DNA of 64,000 nt from Candidatus Stackebrandtia excrementipullorum (lineage in GTDB: Bacteria > Actinomycetota > Actinomycetes > Mycobacteriales > Micromonosporaceae): assembly GCA_019113825.1 (NCBI GenBank), contig DXGR01000135.1:1-64000 (forward strand), given 5' to 3'. Below, in pieces: positions 16,549-26,324 of the stretch. The first letter of the stretch is position 1, and each line of letters begins with the position of its first letter. Position numbers and translations under genes: made by a program. The notes beneath the pieces were generated by a model. That model ran no database searches, was not told the DNA's origin, and saw nothing but the letters and a program-made list of their open reading frames with translations.

Positions 16549-19500
16549 GTGTCCACAACGTTGATCCGGAGGCCCGCACGGTCGGCGGCCTCTCCGATCT
16601 CCGATGAACCCATCACGTTGGCGGCGCCACCGGTACAGCCGGAACCGGCCAACCCCGCGATGGGCATGACGATGATCGCCATGCCCATGATGGCCGGCAG
16701 TTCGGGCCTCATCATGGCTTTGTCGAACATCGAACGTCCACTGTTCGCCATGATCGGTTTGATGATGCTGGTGGGCGCGGTGTCACTGGGCGCCATCATG
16801 TTCATTTCCATGCGACTGGGCCCCAAGCGAAAGCTGCGTGAACAACGCGAACGCTATCTTGACTATTTGGACGACATGCGGTCCCTGATCCGTGACGCCG
16901 TCCGGGCGCAACACACCGCGGCCGAACAGCGGCATCCGCATTCTCCGTTGCTTGCGGCGATCGCGGCGGGGACCGAACGGCGTTGGGAGCGTCGGTCCGG
17001 GGAGGCCGATCTGCTCAATATCCGTTGTGGACTGGCACGTCTGCCTCTGTCGCGGACCCTCACACTCAAACTGGACGAGAACAACCCGTTGACCACCTAC
17101 GACCCGGTGTGTCAATCCGGTGCCGAGGAGCTGGTCCAGCGCTACGTCAAAATCGGTGGACAACCGCTGACGGTGCCGCTGGCCCGATGCAGTCGACTGT
17201 CCATCACCGGGGAGTTCGAGGACGGTCGGCACCTACTGCGAGGCATGCTGGGCCAGCTGACGACACTGGTCGGTCCGGACGACTGCGGACTGGCCGTCGT
17301 ACGGCACCCTAGGCTGATCGACCGGTGGCACTGGGCGTCGTTTCTACCTCATGCGCTGACCGACCAGTATGGAAATCCCGGTCTGCCCGACCCGTTGATC
17401 TGCGACAACGCGGACCGACTGGGTGAGATGCTCGCCGCCGACATCGCTGCGCGCCAAGCGGACTGGCGTCGTCGCCGCGGCGGGCCGCCCGGTCCGGGTA
17501 CGAAACACCTCGTGATCGTCATCGACGGCGAACACCAGGTTTCACTGCCGGATCTGTTGGACGAACGCATCCCCCCGGCGGAACTGGGCGTCCACGTGAT
17601 CACCCTGGTCGACCGCCCCGAATCCGAGCCCGACGGCGTGGACGTCCGTCTGTCGGTGACCGATCAGGGCGAAGTCACCATGTCGCGTCCGAATCAGACG
17701 GTTACCGCAGGCTCCGACCCCGGGGACGTCGTCGGTCAGGCCGACGGAATGGGCGTGGCGCAGATCGCCGGTATTGCACGCGCCCTGGCGCCCTACCGGT
17801 TGGCGGAGGCCGACAGCGGTGAAGCACTACACACGGTTCACGGGCTTACCGAGATCCTCGGCGTGAACGATCCCGCGACGTTCGACCCGCGCAGGTCCTG
17901 GGACCGTCGCGAGCATCAGACGCTTCGGGTGCCGTTCGCGGTCTCCGCGGACGGCGATCCCGTCGAGCTGGATCTCAAGGAGTCCGCGCTGGGGGGCATG
18001 GGCCCGCACGGGTTGATCATCGGCGCGACGGGGTCGGGGAAGTCGGAGGCGTTGCGCACCCTGGTCGCCGCGCTGGCGACCCGGCATTCGCCCGAACGAT
18101 TGGCGTTGCTGACGGTCGACTTCAAGGGCGGGGCGACATTCGCGCACTGCGACGACCTGCCGCACAATGCCGGCAGTATCACCAACCTCGCCGACGACCT
18201 GGCCCTGGTGGACCGGTTCCGTGAGGCGTTGTTCGGTGAAATGGTGCGGCGTCAACAGTTGCTCAAGGACGTCGGAAACCTGCCGAACGTGCACGCGTAT
18301 CACCGACTTCGGCAACAACAACCGGACATGGAGCCCCTGCCGCACCTCCTGGTCATCATCGACGAGTTCTCGGAACTGTTGACGGCCAAGCCGGACTTCT
18401 CGGAGCTGTTCCTGGCCGTCGGGCGAATAGGTCGATCCATCGGTGTGCACCTGTTGTTGGCCACGCAACGGCTCGAATCGGGGCACATTCGAGGCCTGGA
18501 GTCGCACCTGTCGTATCGAATCGGGCTGCGAACGTTCTCCGAATCGGAGAGTCGTGAGGCCATCGGCGTGCCCGATGCCTACCGTCTCCCGCCCGAGCCC
18601 GGCTCGGGTTATCTGAAGGTGGACACGTCGGTGTTCACCCGGTTCAAGGCGGCCATGGTGTCCGATGTGTACTCCCCGCCGGACGAGACCCGCAACGACG
18701 ACCTGCCGGTGTTGGAGTGGCCGCCGGCGAGTTTCGACGTCGAGGACCTGGCCGCGATGCTGACCGGGGCGACGGAGCCGCCGGAGGACGACCCGAGCGA
18801 ACGGACCGTATTGCAGGTGCTGGTCGATCGCATCGCCTCGGCAATGGTTCCGCCGGTGCGTCCTGTGTGGCTGCCGCCGCTGCCCGGTGCCCTGCCGTTG
18901 GACCACATCGACGGCGGTGTCGTCCGGGGAGACGATCCGCGGAGGGTCACCGCGATTCTCGGGCTGCGGGACGACCCGCGTCGGCAGGTGCAGGAGCCGC
19001 TGGAGTGGGACATGACCGGCGCCGAAGCCAACCTGATGATCTACGGTGCACCCGCCACCGGGAAGTCGTTGCTACTGCGGACGCTCGTGTCGAGCCTGGC
19101 GCTTCGGTATGAGCCGGGCCAGGTCTCGTGTGTGTGCATCGACTACGGGGGTGGCTCGCTGGCGGGCCTGGCGAGCCTGCCACACGTGGGTGCGGTTGCG
19201 AACCGGTCGGATCCCGAGCTGGTGCGGCGCGTGTTGGCCGACGTCCAAAACCAACTCGACACGCGCGAAGCGCTCATGAACCGGCTGGGCTTGGACTCTG
19301 CCGCCCGGCTCCGGGAGGCGCGAGCCGCCGGACTGGTCCCCGCCGAGGTGCCGGCCGATCTCGTGCTGGTCGTCGACGGCTGGGCGGCTCTTCGAGGCGA
19401 CGACCTGACCTTGGACGAGCAGTTGCGCGACATCACCGGGCGTGGCCCGTCGCTGGGCGTTCACACCGTTCTCACCGCCGTCAATCCACAGCAGGTGCGG

Positions 19501-20517
19501 TCACGACTGGCGACGGCGTTCGGCGGGACGATCGAGTTGCGGTTGACCGACCCGTTCGACTCCACCGTCGACCGCAAGATCGCCGACACGATGCCCAAGG
19601 ACGTGCCGGGCCGCGTGTTGTGCGACGACGAGTGTTTCGGTCACATAGCTTTGCCGCGTATCGACGGTGGGAACGGGATCGACGATCTGGCGTCGGCGGG
19701 TCGTGAACTCGCCGAGTTCGTGGCACGACGGTGGCCGGTCAAGTCGGTCGCTCGGGTGAAGACGTTGCCGGCGCTGGCGCCGTTGTCGGACATGCTGTCG
19801 GACTGGACGGGAGGCGACCACGCCGACACGTACGCGATGCGACCGATATTGGGTCTGTCGGAACGCGACCTCGGCCCGGTCACCGCGAAGTTCGACAAGG
19901 ACCCGCATCTGATGATCTTCGGTGATCCGCAGACCGGGAAGTCGACGGCGTTGCGGACCATCATGCGTCAGATCACGCGACGCCCACCCAGCGAGGTCGG
20001 GATCATTCTGGTGGACTTCAGACGCACGCATCTCGAAGAGGTGCCCAAGGAGTACCTCCTGTCGTACTGCACGTCCGCGCCTCATCTGGCGCAGAATGCA
20101 CAGGAGATCGCCAATGGACTACGTGAACGTCTTCCCGGCCCCGATGTCACGCCTCAGCAGCTGCGTGACCGGTCCTGGTGGAACGGTCTGGAGGTTTTTG
20201 TCGTCGTCGACGACTACGACCTCGTCGCCGGCGGAAACGGCAACCCGCTCATGCCGTTGCTCGAGTTCATTCCCCAGGGTCTCGACCTCGGCCTGCACAT
20301 GATCACGGCCCGTCGCACCGGCGGCGCGTCGCGCGCCATGTACGAGAAGGTGCTTCAGGCGATCGCCGAGGGTTCTCCGCCCTCACTGTTGTTCTCCGGT
20401 GATCGCATGGAGGGCCGACTGTCCAACGGTGTCGCCTCGCAACGGCTGCCGGTGGGCCGCGCCCTGTTGACGCACCGCGGAGGACCGCCCGAGCAGGTAC
20501 AGGTGGCGTTGTCGTGA
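16549..20517 (+). CDS. eccC: Type VII secretion ATPase EccC
   Basis: Predicted 1,322 aa in one chain (EccCa and EccCb fused). The N-terminal RRPAR...PP region and two membrane helices (about residues 40-90) precede three FtsK/SpoIIIE-type ATPase modules, with P-loops GATGSGKS near 491, GAPATGKS near 832 and GDPQTGKS near 1124. Module 1 has the acidic Walker B LLVIIDEF. EccC binds cargo signals and powers export by the ESX complex at the inner membrane. GTG TCC at 16549 follows CAGGAG closely; two overlapping GTG codons make the start uncertain by two residues. It is divergent from eccD and ends beside a convergent oppF-type gene. Confidence 0.93.
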   Translation: MSTTLIRRPARSAASPISDEPITLAAPPVQPEPANPAMGMTMIAMPMMAGSSGLIMALSNIERPLFAMIGLMMLVGAVSLGAIMFISMRLGPKRKLREQRERYLDYLDDMRSLIRDAVRAQHTAAEQRHPHSPLLAAIAAGTERRWERRSGEADLLNIRCGLARLPLSRTLTLKLDENNPLTTYDPVCQSGAEELVQRYVKIGGQPLTVPLARCSRLSITGEFEDGRHLLRGMLGQLTTLVGPDDCGLAVVRHPRLIDRWHWASFLPHALTDQYGNPGLPDPLICDNADRLGEMLAADIAARQADWRRRRGGPPGPGTKHLVIVIDGEHQVSLPDLLDERIPPAELGVHVITLVDRPESEPDGVDVRLSVTDQGEVTMSRPNQTVTAGSDPGDVVGQADGMGVAQIAGIARALAPYRLAEADSGEALHTVHGLTEILGVNDPATFDPRRSWDRREHQTLRVPFAVSADGDPVELDLKESALGGMGPHGLIIGATGSGKSEALRTLVAALATRHSPERLALLTVDFKGGATFAHCDDLPHNAGSITNLADDLALVDRFREALFGEMVRRQQLLKDVGNLPNVHAYHRLRQQQPDMEPLPHLLVIIDEFSELLTAKPDFSELFLAVGRIGRSIGVHLLLATQRLESGHIRGLESHLSYRIGLRTFSESESREAIGVPDAYRLPPEPGSGYLKVDTSVFTRFKAAMVSDVYSPPDETRNDDLPVLEWPPASFDVEDLAAMLTGATEPPEDDPSERTVLQVLVDRIASAMVPPVRPVWLPPLPGALPLDHIDGGVVRGDDPRRVTAILGLRDDPRRQVQEPLEWDMTGAEANLMIYGAPATGKSLLLRTLVSSLALRYEPGQVSCVCIDYGGGSLAGLASLPHVGAVANRSDPELVRRVLADVQNQLDTREALMNRLGLDSAARLREARAAGLVPAEVPADLVLVVDGWAALRGDDLTLDEQLRDITGRGPSLGVHTVLTAVNPQQVRSRLATAFGGTIELRLTDPFDSTVDRKIADTMPKDVPGRVLCDDECFGHIALPRIDGGNGIDDLASAGRELAEFVARRWPVKSVARVKTLPALAPLSDMLSDWTGGDHADTYAMRPILGLSERDLGPVTAKFDKDPHLMIFGDPQTGKSTALRTIMRQITRRPPSEVGIILVDFRRTHLEEVPKEYLLSYCTSAPHLAQNAQEIANGLRERLPGPDVTPQQLRDRSWWNGLEVFVVVDDYDLVAGGNGNPLMPLLEFIPQGLDLGLHMITARRTGGASRAMYEKVLQAIAEGSPPSLLFSGDRMEGRLSNGVASQRLPVGRALLTHRGGPPEQVQVALS

Positions 20518-20521
20518 CCCG

Positions 20522-20555
20522 GTGACGGTCTCACGTGTTGACGCAAGACCGTCAC
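20522..20555. terminator. Hairpin between convergent eccC and oppF-type gene
   Basis: Perfect 10-bp arms (20522-20531 and 20546-20555) around a 14-nt loop. The right arm overlaps the stop codon of the minus-strand ABC gene. No U-tract is seen, so its efficiency is uncertain. Confidence 0.45.
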
Positions 20556-21574
20556 AGAAAGCGCCCGGCTAACCCGATGATGTGTTCGGCGACCGCGGCA
20601 TGGTGGCATGCCGACGGGTGCGGGTCGGCTTCTCGTGGCACCAGCGGCGGTTCCTCGATGGCACAGATCTCGGTGGCCTTCCAGCAGCGGGTGCGGAAAC
20701 GGCAGCCCGACGGTGGGTTCTGCGGAGACGGAACGTCCCCGCTCAACCGGATCACCTGGCGATGCTCGCGAGCATCGGGGTCGGGCACCGGAACCGCCGA
20801 CAGCAGTGCCTGCGTGTACGGGTGGGTTGGTCGAGTGTAGATCTCGGCCTCGGTGCCGATCTCGACGATCTTGCCCAGGTACATGACCGCGACCCGGTCG
20901 CAGATGTGCCGCACGACCGACAGGTCGTGAGCGATAAAGATGTAGGACAGTCCGAGCTCGTCCTGCAGTCTTTCCAGGAGGTTCACCACCTGCGCCTGGA
21001 TGGACACGTCCAGAGCCGAGACGGGCTCGTCGCAGATGATGATCTCCGGCCTCAGCGCGAGGGCACGGGCGATGCCGATGCGTTGACGTTGCCCGCCGGA
21101 GAACTGGTGCGGGTAGCGGTTGATGTGTTCGGGATTCAACCCGACGACGTCCAACAGGGACCGCACTCGTTCACGGCGTTGCGCACGCGGGACCACGTCG
21201 GGGTGGATGTCGAACGGTTCGCCGACGATGTCGCCGACCGTCATCCGCGGGTTCAGCGACGTATAGGGGTCCTGGAGGACCATCTGAAGTTTGCGTCGCA
21301 TTCTGCGCAGGGATTCACCTCGCAGCGACATGATGTCCCGGTCGCCGTAGAACACCGAACCCGCGGTGGCGTCCTCCAGCCGCATCAATACTTTGGCCAA
21401 TGTGGACTTACCGCAGCCGGATTCACCGACCACGCCGAGCGTTTCGCCCCGGTGCAGCGTGAGCGAAACACCGTCGACCGCCTTCACCGCGGCATACTGG
21501 CGCTGAAAGATGATCCCGCGCGTCACCGGAAAGTGTTTCACCAGGTCGGTGACGGTCAACATCGCCTCCGTCAC
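20552..21574 (-). CDS. Oligopeptide ABC transporter ATP-binding protein (OppF/DppF type)
   Basis: Predicted 340 aa. Walker [10 protein letters not shown] near residue 55, signature SGGQRQR near 160, Walker [13 protein letters not shown] near 175. After the ATPase core comes the oligo/dipeptide C-terminal cysteine region ([16 protein letters not shown]), which in this family often holds an iron-sulfur cluster. The GTG start overlaps the stop of the preceding OppD gene by 4 bp. It is the last of five genes for an oligopeptide importer. Confidence 0.92.
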   Translation of the reverse strand: MTEAMLTVTDLVKHFPVTRGIIFQRQYAAVKAVDGVSLTLHRGETLGVVGESGCGKSTLAKVLMRLEDATAGSVFYGDRDIMSLRGESLRRMRRKLQMVLQDPYTSLNPRMTVGDIVGEPFDIHPDVVPRAQRRERVRSLLDVVGLNPEHINRYPHQFSGGQRQRIGIARALALRPEIIICDEPVSALDVSIQAQVVNLLERLQDELGLSYIFIAHDLSVVRHICDRVAVMYLGKIVEIGTEAEIYTRPTHPYTQALLSAVPVPDPDAREHRQVIRLSGDVPSPQNPPSGCRFRTRCWKATEICAIEEPPLVPREADPHPSACHHAAVAEHIIGLAGRFL

Positions 21575-22611
21575 TGTTCCTCCTCCACCTGTGCCGCGGG
21601 ATTGGGAGACATCTCCCCGGCCAGAATCCGGTCCGAGAAGTGACACTCACTGACCCTGTTTCGTCCCAGCTCCATCGCCGGTGGCACCTCCGTACGGCAA
21701 ATGTCCTGCACATACCGGCACCGCGGATGGAACGGGCAGCCCGACGGGATACGCGTCAGGTTGGGTGGCAGCCCTCGAATCGTTCTCAACCGCTTGCCCT
21801 TGTCGTCCAGCCGCGGAATCGAGTCGAGCAGCCCGATCGTGTAAGGGTGCGCCGGCGCCCGATACAGCGAGTGCACGTCGGCATGCTCGACGACGCGGCC
21901 GGCGTACATCACGGCGATGCGGTCGGCCACGTCGGCGACCACACCCATGTCGTGCGTGATCAGAATCAGTGCGGTCCCCAGTTCCCTTTGCAGGTCTCGC
22001 AACAGGTCCATGATCTGGGCTTGGACCGTGACGTCCAGCGCGGTGGTCGGCTCGTCGGCGATAACGACCTCCGGACGCTCCGCCAAGGACATCGCGATCA
22101 TCACGCGCTGCCTCATGCCGCCGGAAAACTGGTGCGGGTACGACTTGACGCGGTCCCGAGCCCCGGGAATGCCGACCAGTTCCAACAGTTCGACGGTCCG
22201 TTCCCGGGCCTGCTGCTTCGACAGACCGTCCCGTTTACGCAACATCTCCGAGATCTGCCAGCCCACCGTGAACACCGGGTTCAGAGCCGACAACGCGTCC
22301 TGAAAGATCATCGCGATGCGCTTTCCACGGATCGCCCGGCGGTCGGCCTCCGACATCGTCACCATGTCTTCGCCGTGAAATCGGATCTGCCCGTTGGTTA
22401 TGTGGCCCGGCGGCGTGTCGAGAATTCCCATGACGGCCTGGGCACTGACGGACTTTCCGGAGCCGGACTCGCCCAGCACCGCGAGAGTCTCGCCGGCCTC
22501 CAGTGAGAAACTCACGCCGTTGATCACATGCGCGACGCCTTCACCGGTACGGAACTCGACGCGAAGGTCGTCAACCTCCAACACCGGTTCGGGAGCCGAA
22601 TGCCTTCCCAC
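21571..22611 (-). CDS. Oligopeptide ABC transporter ATP-binding protein (OppD/DppD type)
   Basis: Predicted 346 aa. Walker A GESGSGKS near residue 43, signature SGGMRQR near 160, Walker [13 protein letters not shown] near 180, and the C-terminal oligo/dipeptide motif [17 protein letters not shown]. It pairs with the OppF-type ATPase to energise the importer. The GTG start lies 6 bp downstream of the oppC-type stop, and its own stop overlaps the next start, so translation is coupled. Confidence 0.92.
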   Translation of the reverse strand: MGRHSAPEPVLEVDDLRVEFRTGEGVAHVINGVSFSLEAGETLAVLGESGSGKSVSAQAVMGILDTPPGHITNGQIRFHGEDMVTMSEADRRAIRGKRIAMIFQDALSALNPVFTVGWQISEMLRKRDGLSKQQARERTVELLELVGIPGARDRVKSYPHQFSGGMRQRVMIAMSLAERPEVVIADEPTTALDVTVQAQIMDLLRDLQRELGTALILITHDMGVVADVADRIAVMYAGRVVEHADVHSLYRAPAHPYTIGLLDSIPRLDDKGKRLRTIRGLPPNLTRIPSGCPFHPRCRYVQDICRTEVPPAMELGRNRVSECHFSDRILAGEMSPNPAAQVEEEQ

Positions 22612-22617
22612 TGCGCG

Positions 22618-23511
22618 TCACCTCAACTTCGGGTCGAACGCCTCACGTACCGCGTCGCCCAGCATGATGAAGGCGAGCACGGTGAGGGCGAGGAATGTGG
22701 ACGGAAACAGAACGGGCCCCAGGGAGGTGGTGACCCGGGCGGTGGCGGCGGCGATGTCCTTGCCCCAGGTAATCGTGTTGCCTTTGACGCCGATACCCAA
22801 AAACGAGAGTGTCGCCTCGACGGCGATGAACTGGCCGAGCGTGATGGTGAGGATGACGATGAACGGCGCCATCGCGTTGGGAGCGATGTGGCGGCTCATG
22901 ATGCGGCGGTTGTTCGCTCCGAGCATGCGGGCGGCCTGTACGTAGTCCTGCTGTTTCGCGGCGATGACACTCGACCGGACGATGCGGGTCGCGGTCGTCC
23001 ACCCCAGCAGCGTCAACGCGAGAACGACGGGCCACACCGACGGCAGGTCGACGCTGGCGAGAATGACGATGGCGCCAAGCAGCAACGGGATACCCAGAAC
23101 GATGTCGGTGGCTCGAGCGATGACGGCGTCGAGCCAACCGCCGTAGTAACCGGCGGCCATACCCAGAAGAATCGCGATGATCGCGATGCCCGCCACGGAC
23201 AGAAAACCGACTTCGAGCGATGCGCGTGCCCCGTACACGACGCGCGCGTAGATGTCGCAGCCTTGAAGGTTGGTGCCGAACCAGTGTTGACCGTCGGGTG
23301 GCAGCAGTGAATCACTCAACCGGCAGGAATGGGGATCGACGCTGGTGAACAGTCGCGGAACGAGCGCCATCGCCAGCAGGACGACGATGATGATGCCCGA
23401 GATCCAGAAGACGGGGTTGCGCCGCAGGTCTCGCCACGCGTCAAGGGCCAGGCTGCGGGTGGCGACAACGTCGCCGGTCGGTTCGGTCACTGTGGATCCA
23501 GGTTCGGTCAC
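22618..23511 (-). CDS. Oligopeptide ABC transporter permease (OppC/DppC type)
   Basis: Predicted 297 aa with an N-terminal cytoplasmic segment, one helix with the OppC_N pattern (RDLRRNPVFWISGIIIVVLLAMALVPRLF), an extracytoplasmic loop with two cysteines, and a five-helix permease core. The EAA loop that contacts the ATPase reads QAARMLGANNRRIMSRHIAPNAM. It forms the channel with the OppB-type permease encoded 15 bp upstream. Confidence 0.92.
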   Translation of the reverse strand: MTEPGSTVTEPTGDVVATRSLALDAWRDLRRNPVFWISGIIIVVLLAMALVPRLFTSVDPHSCRLSDSLLPPDGQHWFGTNLQGCDIYARVVYGARASLEVGFLSVAGIAIIAILLGMAAGYYGGWLDAVIARATDIVLGIPLLLGAIVILASVDLPSVWPVVLALTLLGWTTATRIVRSSVIAAKQQDYVQAARMLGANNRRIMSRHIAPNAMAPFIVILTITLGQFIAVEATLSFLGIGVKGNTITWGKDIAAATARVTTSLGPVLFPSTFLALTVLAFIMLGDAVREAFDPKLR

Positions 23512-23526
23512 GGCTCACCATCCGGG

Positions 23527-24459
23527 CTACTCGTAGCGAATCCGAGGGTCAAGGACCCCGTACAGGATGTCGACGATCAGGTTCATCACGAGATAGACGA
23601 TCACCAGCAGACTCACGATGGTCACCACCGTGGGGCCGTCCTCGATGGTGATGGCCTTGTACAGCTGAAAACCGATCCCGGGGATGTTGAAGATCTTTTC
23701 GGTGACGATGGCGCCGCCCATCAAAGCACCGAGCTCCACCCCCAGGAAGGTGATGACCGGGATCAACGAATTACGCAACACGTGCACCCCGACGATGCGT
23801 CGACGTGCCAGTCCCTTCGCGCGGCCGGTGCGGACGTAGTCCGCCCGCAGGTTCTCCGTCACCGACGTACGTGTCAACCGCACGGCGGTGGCCAACGACA
23901 GGGAACCGAGGACCAGAGCGGGAACGATCAACGCACCCAGGCTGTCGTCACCGACGACGTTGGTCGGAAACAGGTCGTATCGGACGCCGATGAGCGCCAG
24001 CACCTGGCCGATGACGAACACCGGGATCGAGATGACCACCAGGGTCATGAACAAGGTGACGTTGTCGAAAACGCCACCCCGGTGGGTACCGGCGAACAGA
24101 CCCAACGCGATACCGGCGACCACGACGAACAGGAACGCCAACAGCGCCAGCCGCAGCGTCCACGGCCAGGCGTTCGCGACGAGTTCACCGATGAGCCGAC
24201 CGGACGTGTTCACTCCCAGGTCGAAACTCAACAGGCCCTTCATGTAGTACGCGTACTGGACGATGAACGGCTCGTCGAGGTGGAACTCCTGAATCAGGGC
24301 TTGACGAGTGGAGGGCGACAGTGGACGTTCCCCGGCCAACGCGGCGATGGGGTCGCCGCTGGCGGCGAACATCAGCCAGTACACCAACAACGTGGTGCCG
24401 AAAAACGCCAACACCATTTGCAAGATGCGGCGCACGATGTAGCGAAACACCCGAAGCAT
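23527..24459 (-). CDS. Oligopeptide ABC transporter permease (OppB/DppB type)
   Basis: Predicted 310 aa with six membrane helices. The N-terminus MLRVFRYIVRRILQMVLAFFG and the gate region PSTRQALIQEFHLDEPFIVQY are typical of OppB/DppB. The EAA loop reads RTGRAKGLARRRIVGVHVLRNSLIPV near residues 205-230. It heads the permease part of the operon, 47 bp downstream of the lipoprotein gene. Confidence 0.92.
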   Translation of the reverse strand: MLRVFRYIVRRILQMVLAFFGTTLLVYWLMFAASGDPIAALAGERPLSPSTRQALIQEFHLDEPFIVQYAYYMKGLLSFDLGVNTSGRLIGELVANAWPWTLRLALLAFLFVVVAGIALGLFAGTHRGGVFDNVTLFMTLVVISIPVFVIGQVLALIGVRYDLFPTNVVGDDSLGALIVPALVLGSLSLATAVRLTRTSVTENLRADYVRTGRAKGLARRRIVGVHVLRNSLIPVITFLGVELGALMGGAIVTEKIFNIPGIGFQLYKAITIEDGPTVVTIVSLLVIVYLVMNLIVDILYGVLDPRIRYE

Positions 24460-24506
24460 CCTCCTCAGGGGGTGCGGACGGCATGGGCCGTCCGCACCTC
24501 AACGCG

Positions 24507-26111
24507 TCAGCCGGTCTCCTTCAAAGACATGAGGTCCAGCTCGTAGAACAGGTCGATCGACACGCCCGTCACGTTCTCGGAGTGTCCAAAGTTGTTCTTT
24601 CCGAACCGAAGTGGAAGCATCGGCAGACTGTCGGCCAGCAACTTCTCGGCCTCCAGGTACTTCGCCTCGGCTGCCTCCTCCGTGTCCTCGCGGTACGCCT
24701 CGTCGAGGAGGTCGTCGAACTCCTCCTCGCAGTAACCCGTGTAGTTGGGCGCCGGAATGGCGTCGCAACTGAACTGGGCCTGCAGGTAGCTGTCCATCGA
24801 CGGGTAGTCGGGGATCCAGCCGAGGCGGAACATCCCCAGCTCCTCCTGGTTACCCAGGTCGGTGAGCATGTCGGCGAACTTCGGGACCGGGTTGGCCACG
24901 CACTCGACACCGAGGTTGGCGTTCAACTGGTTGCAGGTCGCCTCGACCCACTCCTGATGGCCACCGTCGGTGTTGTAGCTGATCTGGATCGAGTTGCCCT
25001 CGACGCCACCGGCGTCGTCCCACAGTTCCTTCGCCCGATCGGGATCGAATTCACACCACTCTCCACAGGTGCCGTCGGTGGCGCCCGGAATCTCCGGTGA
25101 CACCCACGACGTGGCCGGGTCCGCGGAATTGTCGAAAATCGTCTCGGTGATTTCGGAACGGTTCATCGCCATGGAGATGGCCTGTCGAACGCGAATGTCG
25201 TCGTACTTGTCGTCGTACGAGGGAAAACCGAGGCCCTGGAACGATCCCGAGGGGCTTTGCTGGAACCGGTCGCCGAGGTCGGCTTCGGCGTTGGCGATCT
25301 GTTCGGTCGGGATCGTCTTGATGATGTCCAGGTTGTTGGCCAGGACATCGTTGTACTGGGAGACGGGATCCTGGTAGATCTGGAAGTCGAGGCCGTCGAC
25401 CTGCGGCTTCTCGTCACCCCAGTAGTCGTCCCATTTTTCGACGCGGATCAAAGCGTCGTGTTCCCAGTCACCGTTCATGCGGAACGGACCGTTGCCGATC
25501 GGGGAGGCCTCAAACGCCTCCGGGTCCTCGAAGGCGGCGTCGGGCAACGGAAGGAAGTTCGTGTAGCCCAACGACTTGTCGAAGTCGATGTACGGCTCGG
25601 TCAAGGTGACCTCGATGGTGAGGTCGTCCACCTTGTTCAGGCCCGACAACGTGTCGGTCTCGGGTTCCTCGTCGCCTTCGGGGTTGAGCTCGTCGTATCC
25701 CTGGATGCGGGCGTAGTAGCTGTTGAGCTGCTGCGCGTTCGGCCCGTACGCCCCGTAGTTCCACGCATTGATGTAGCTGTCGGCGGTAACCGGGTCCCCG
25801 TTGTGGAACGTCATGCCGTCTCGGATCTTGATCGTCCACACCCGATTGTCATCGGACTCGACCGATTCGGCAGCCGCCATCTCGATGCTGAGGTCCTCGT
25901 TGTAGGTCACCAGCGGTGTGTACAGGGCGCTGATCACCTGGTGGCCTTCGGTCTCACCCACGTCGGTGGTGAACAAATGTTGTGGTTCACCGATACCGAT
26001 ACTGATTACTCCGTCGCTGGCGTCGCCGGAATCCGATCCTCCGCACCCGGCCAACGCCACCACGGCGGCGACCGGTAGCACGGTCGCGGCGGCGAGGGTT
26101 CGTTTCCGCAT
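24507..26111 (-). CDS. Oligopeptide-binding lipoprotein (OppA, SBP_bac_5)
   Basis: Predicted 534 aa. A lipoprotein signal peptide ends in LAGC at about residue 23, followed by a Gly/Ser linker. The SBP_bac_5 domain shows VISALYTPLVTYNEDLSIEMAAAESVES near residues 63-90, and the WTIKIRDGMTFHNGDPVTADSYINAW core. It captures peptides outside the membrane for the permease-ATPase set that follows on the same strand. It is the first gene of a five-gene operon and is divergent from mdh. Confidence 0.93.
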   Translation of the reverse strand: MRKRTLAAATVLPVAAVVALAGCGGSDSGDASDGVISIGIGEPQHLFTTDVGETEGHQVISALYTPLVTYNEDLSIEMAAAESVESDDNRVWTIKIRDGMTFHNGDPVTADSYINAWNYGAYGPNAQQLNSYYARIQGYDELNPEGDEEPETDTLSGLNKVDDLTIEVTLTEPYIDFDKSLGYTNFLPLPDAAFEDPEAFEASPIGNGPFRMNGDWEHDALIRVEKWDDYWGDEKPQVDGLDFQIYQDPVSQYNDVLANNLDIIKTIPTEQIANAEADLGDRFQQSPSGSFQGLGFPSYDDKYDDIRVRQAISMAMNRSEITETIFDNSADPATSWVSPEIPGATDGTCGEWCEFDPDRAKELWDDAGGVEGNSIQISYNTDGGHQEWVEATCNQLNANLGVECVANPVPKFADMLTDLGNQEELGMFRLGWIPDYPSMDSYLQAQFSCDAIPAPNYTGYCEEEFDDLLDEAYREDTEEAAEAKYLEAEKLLADSLPMLPLRFGKNNFGHSENVTGVSIDLFYELDLMSLKETG

Positions 26112-26324
26112 ATGCTCCCCCTGAAGTGGTGACGCTTCGTGGTTGAATAGTCACATTTGATTGCCTTCATTGGTCACAATACGTCCCTAACCGTTGTTTT
26201 TTGGGACCTCTGAAGCACTGGACAACGCCACTGATCGACAAACTCACCCTTAACCGCCCCGCCGCAACCGACCAGTACGGGGCGTCATACGGTGCATGCA
26301 AAACAACCCAACACAGGAGCAGTC

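Noticed and set aside
23329..24546. 405-codon open frame on the plus strand
   Set aside because: Antisense to the OppB/OppC-type permeases, which have clear membrane helices and EAA loops.
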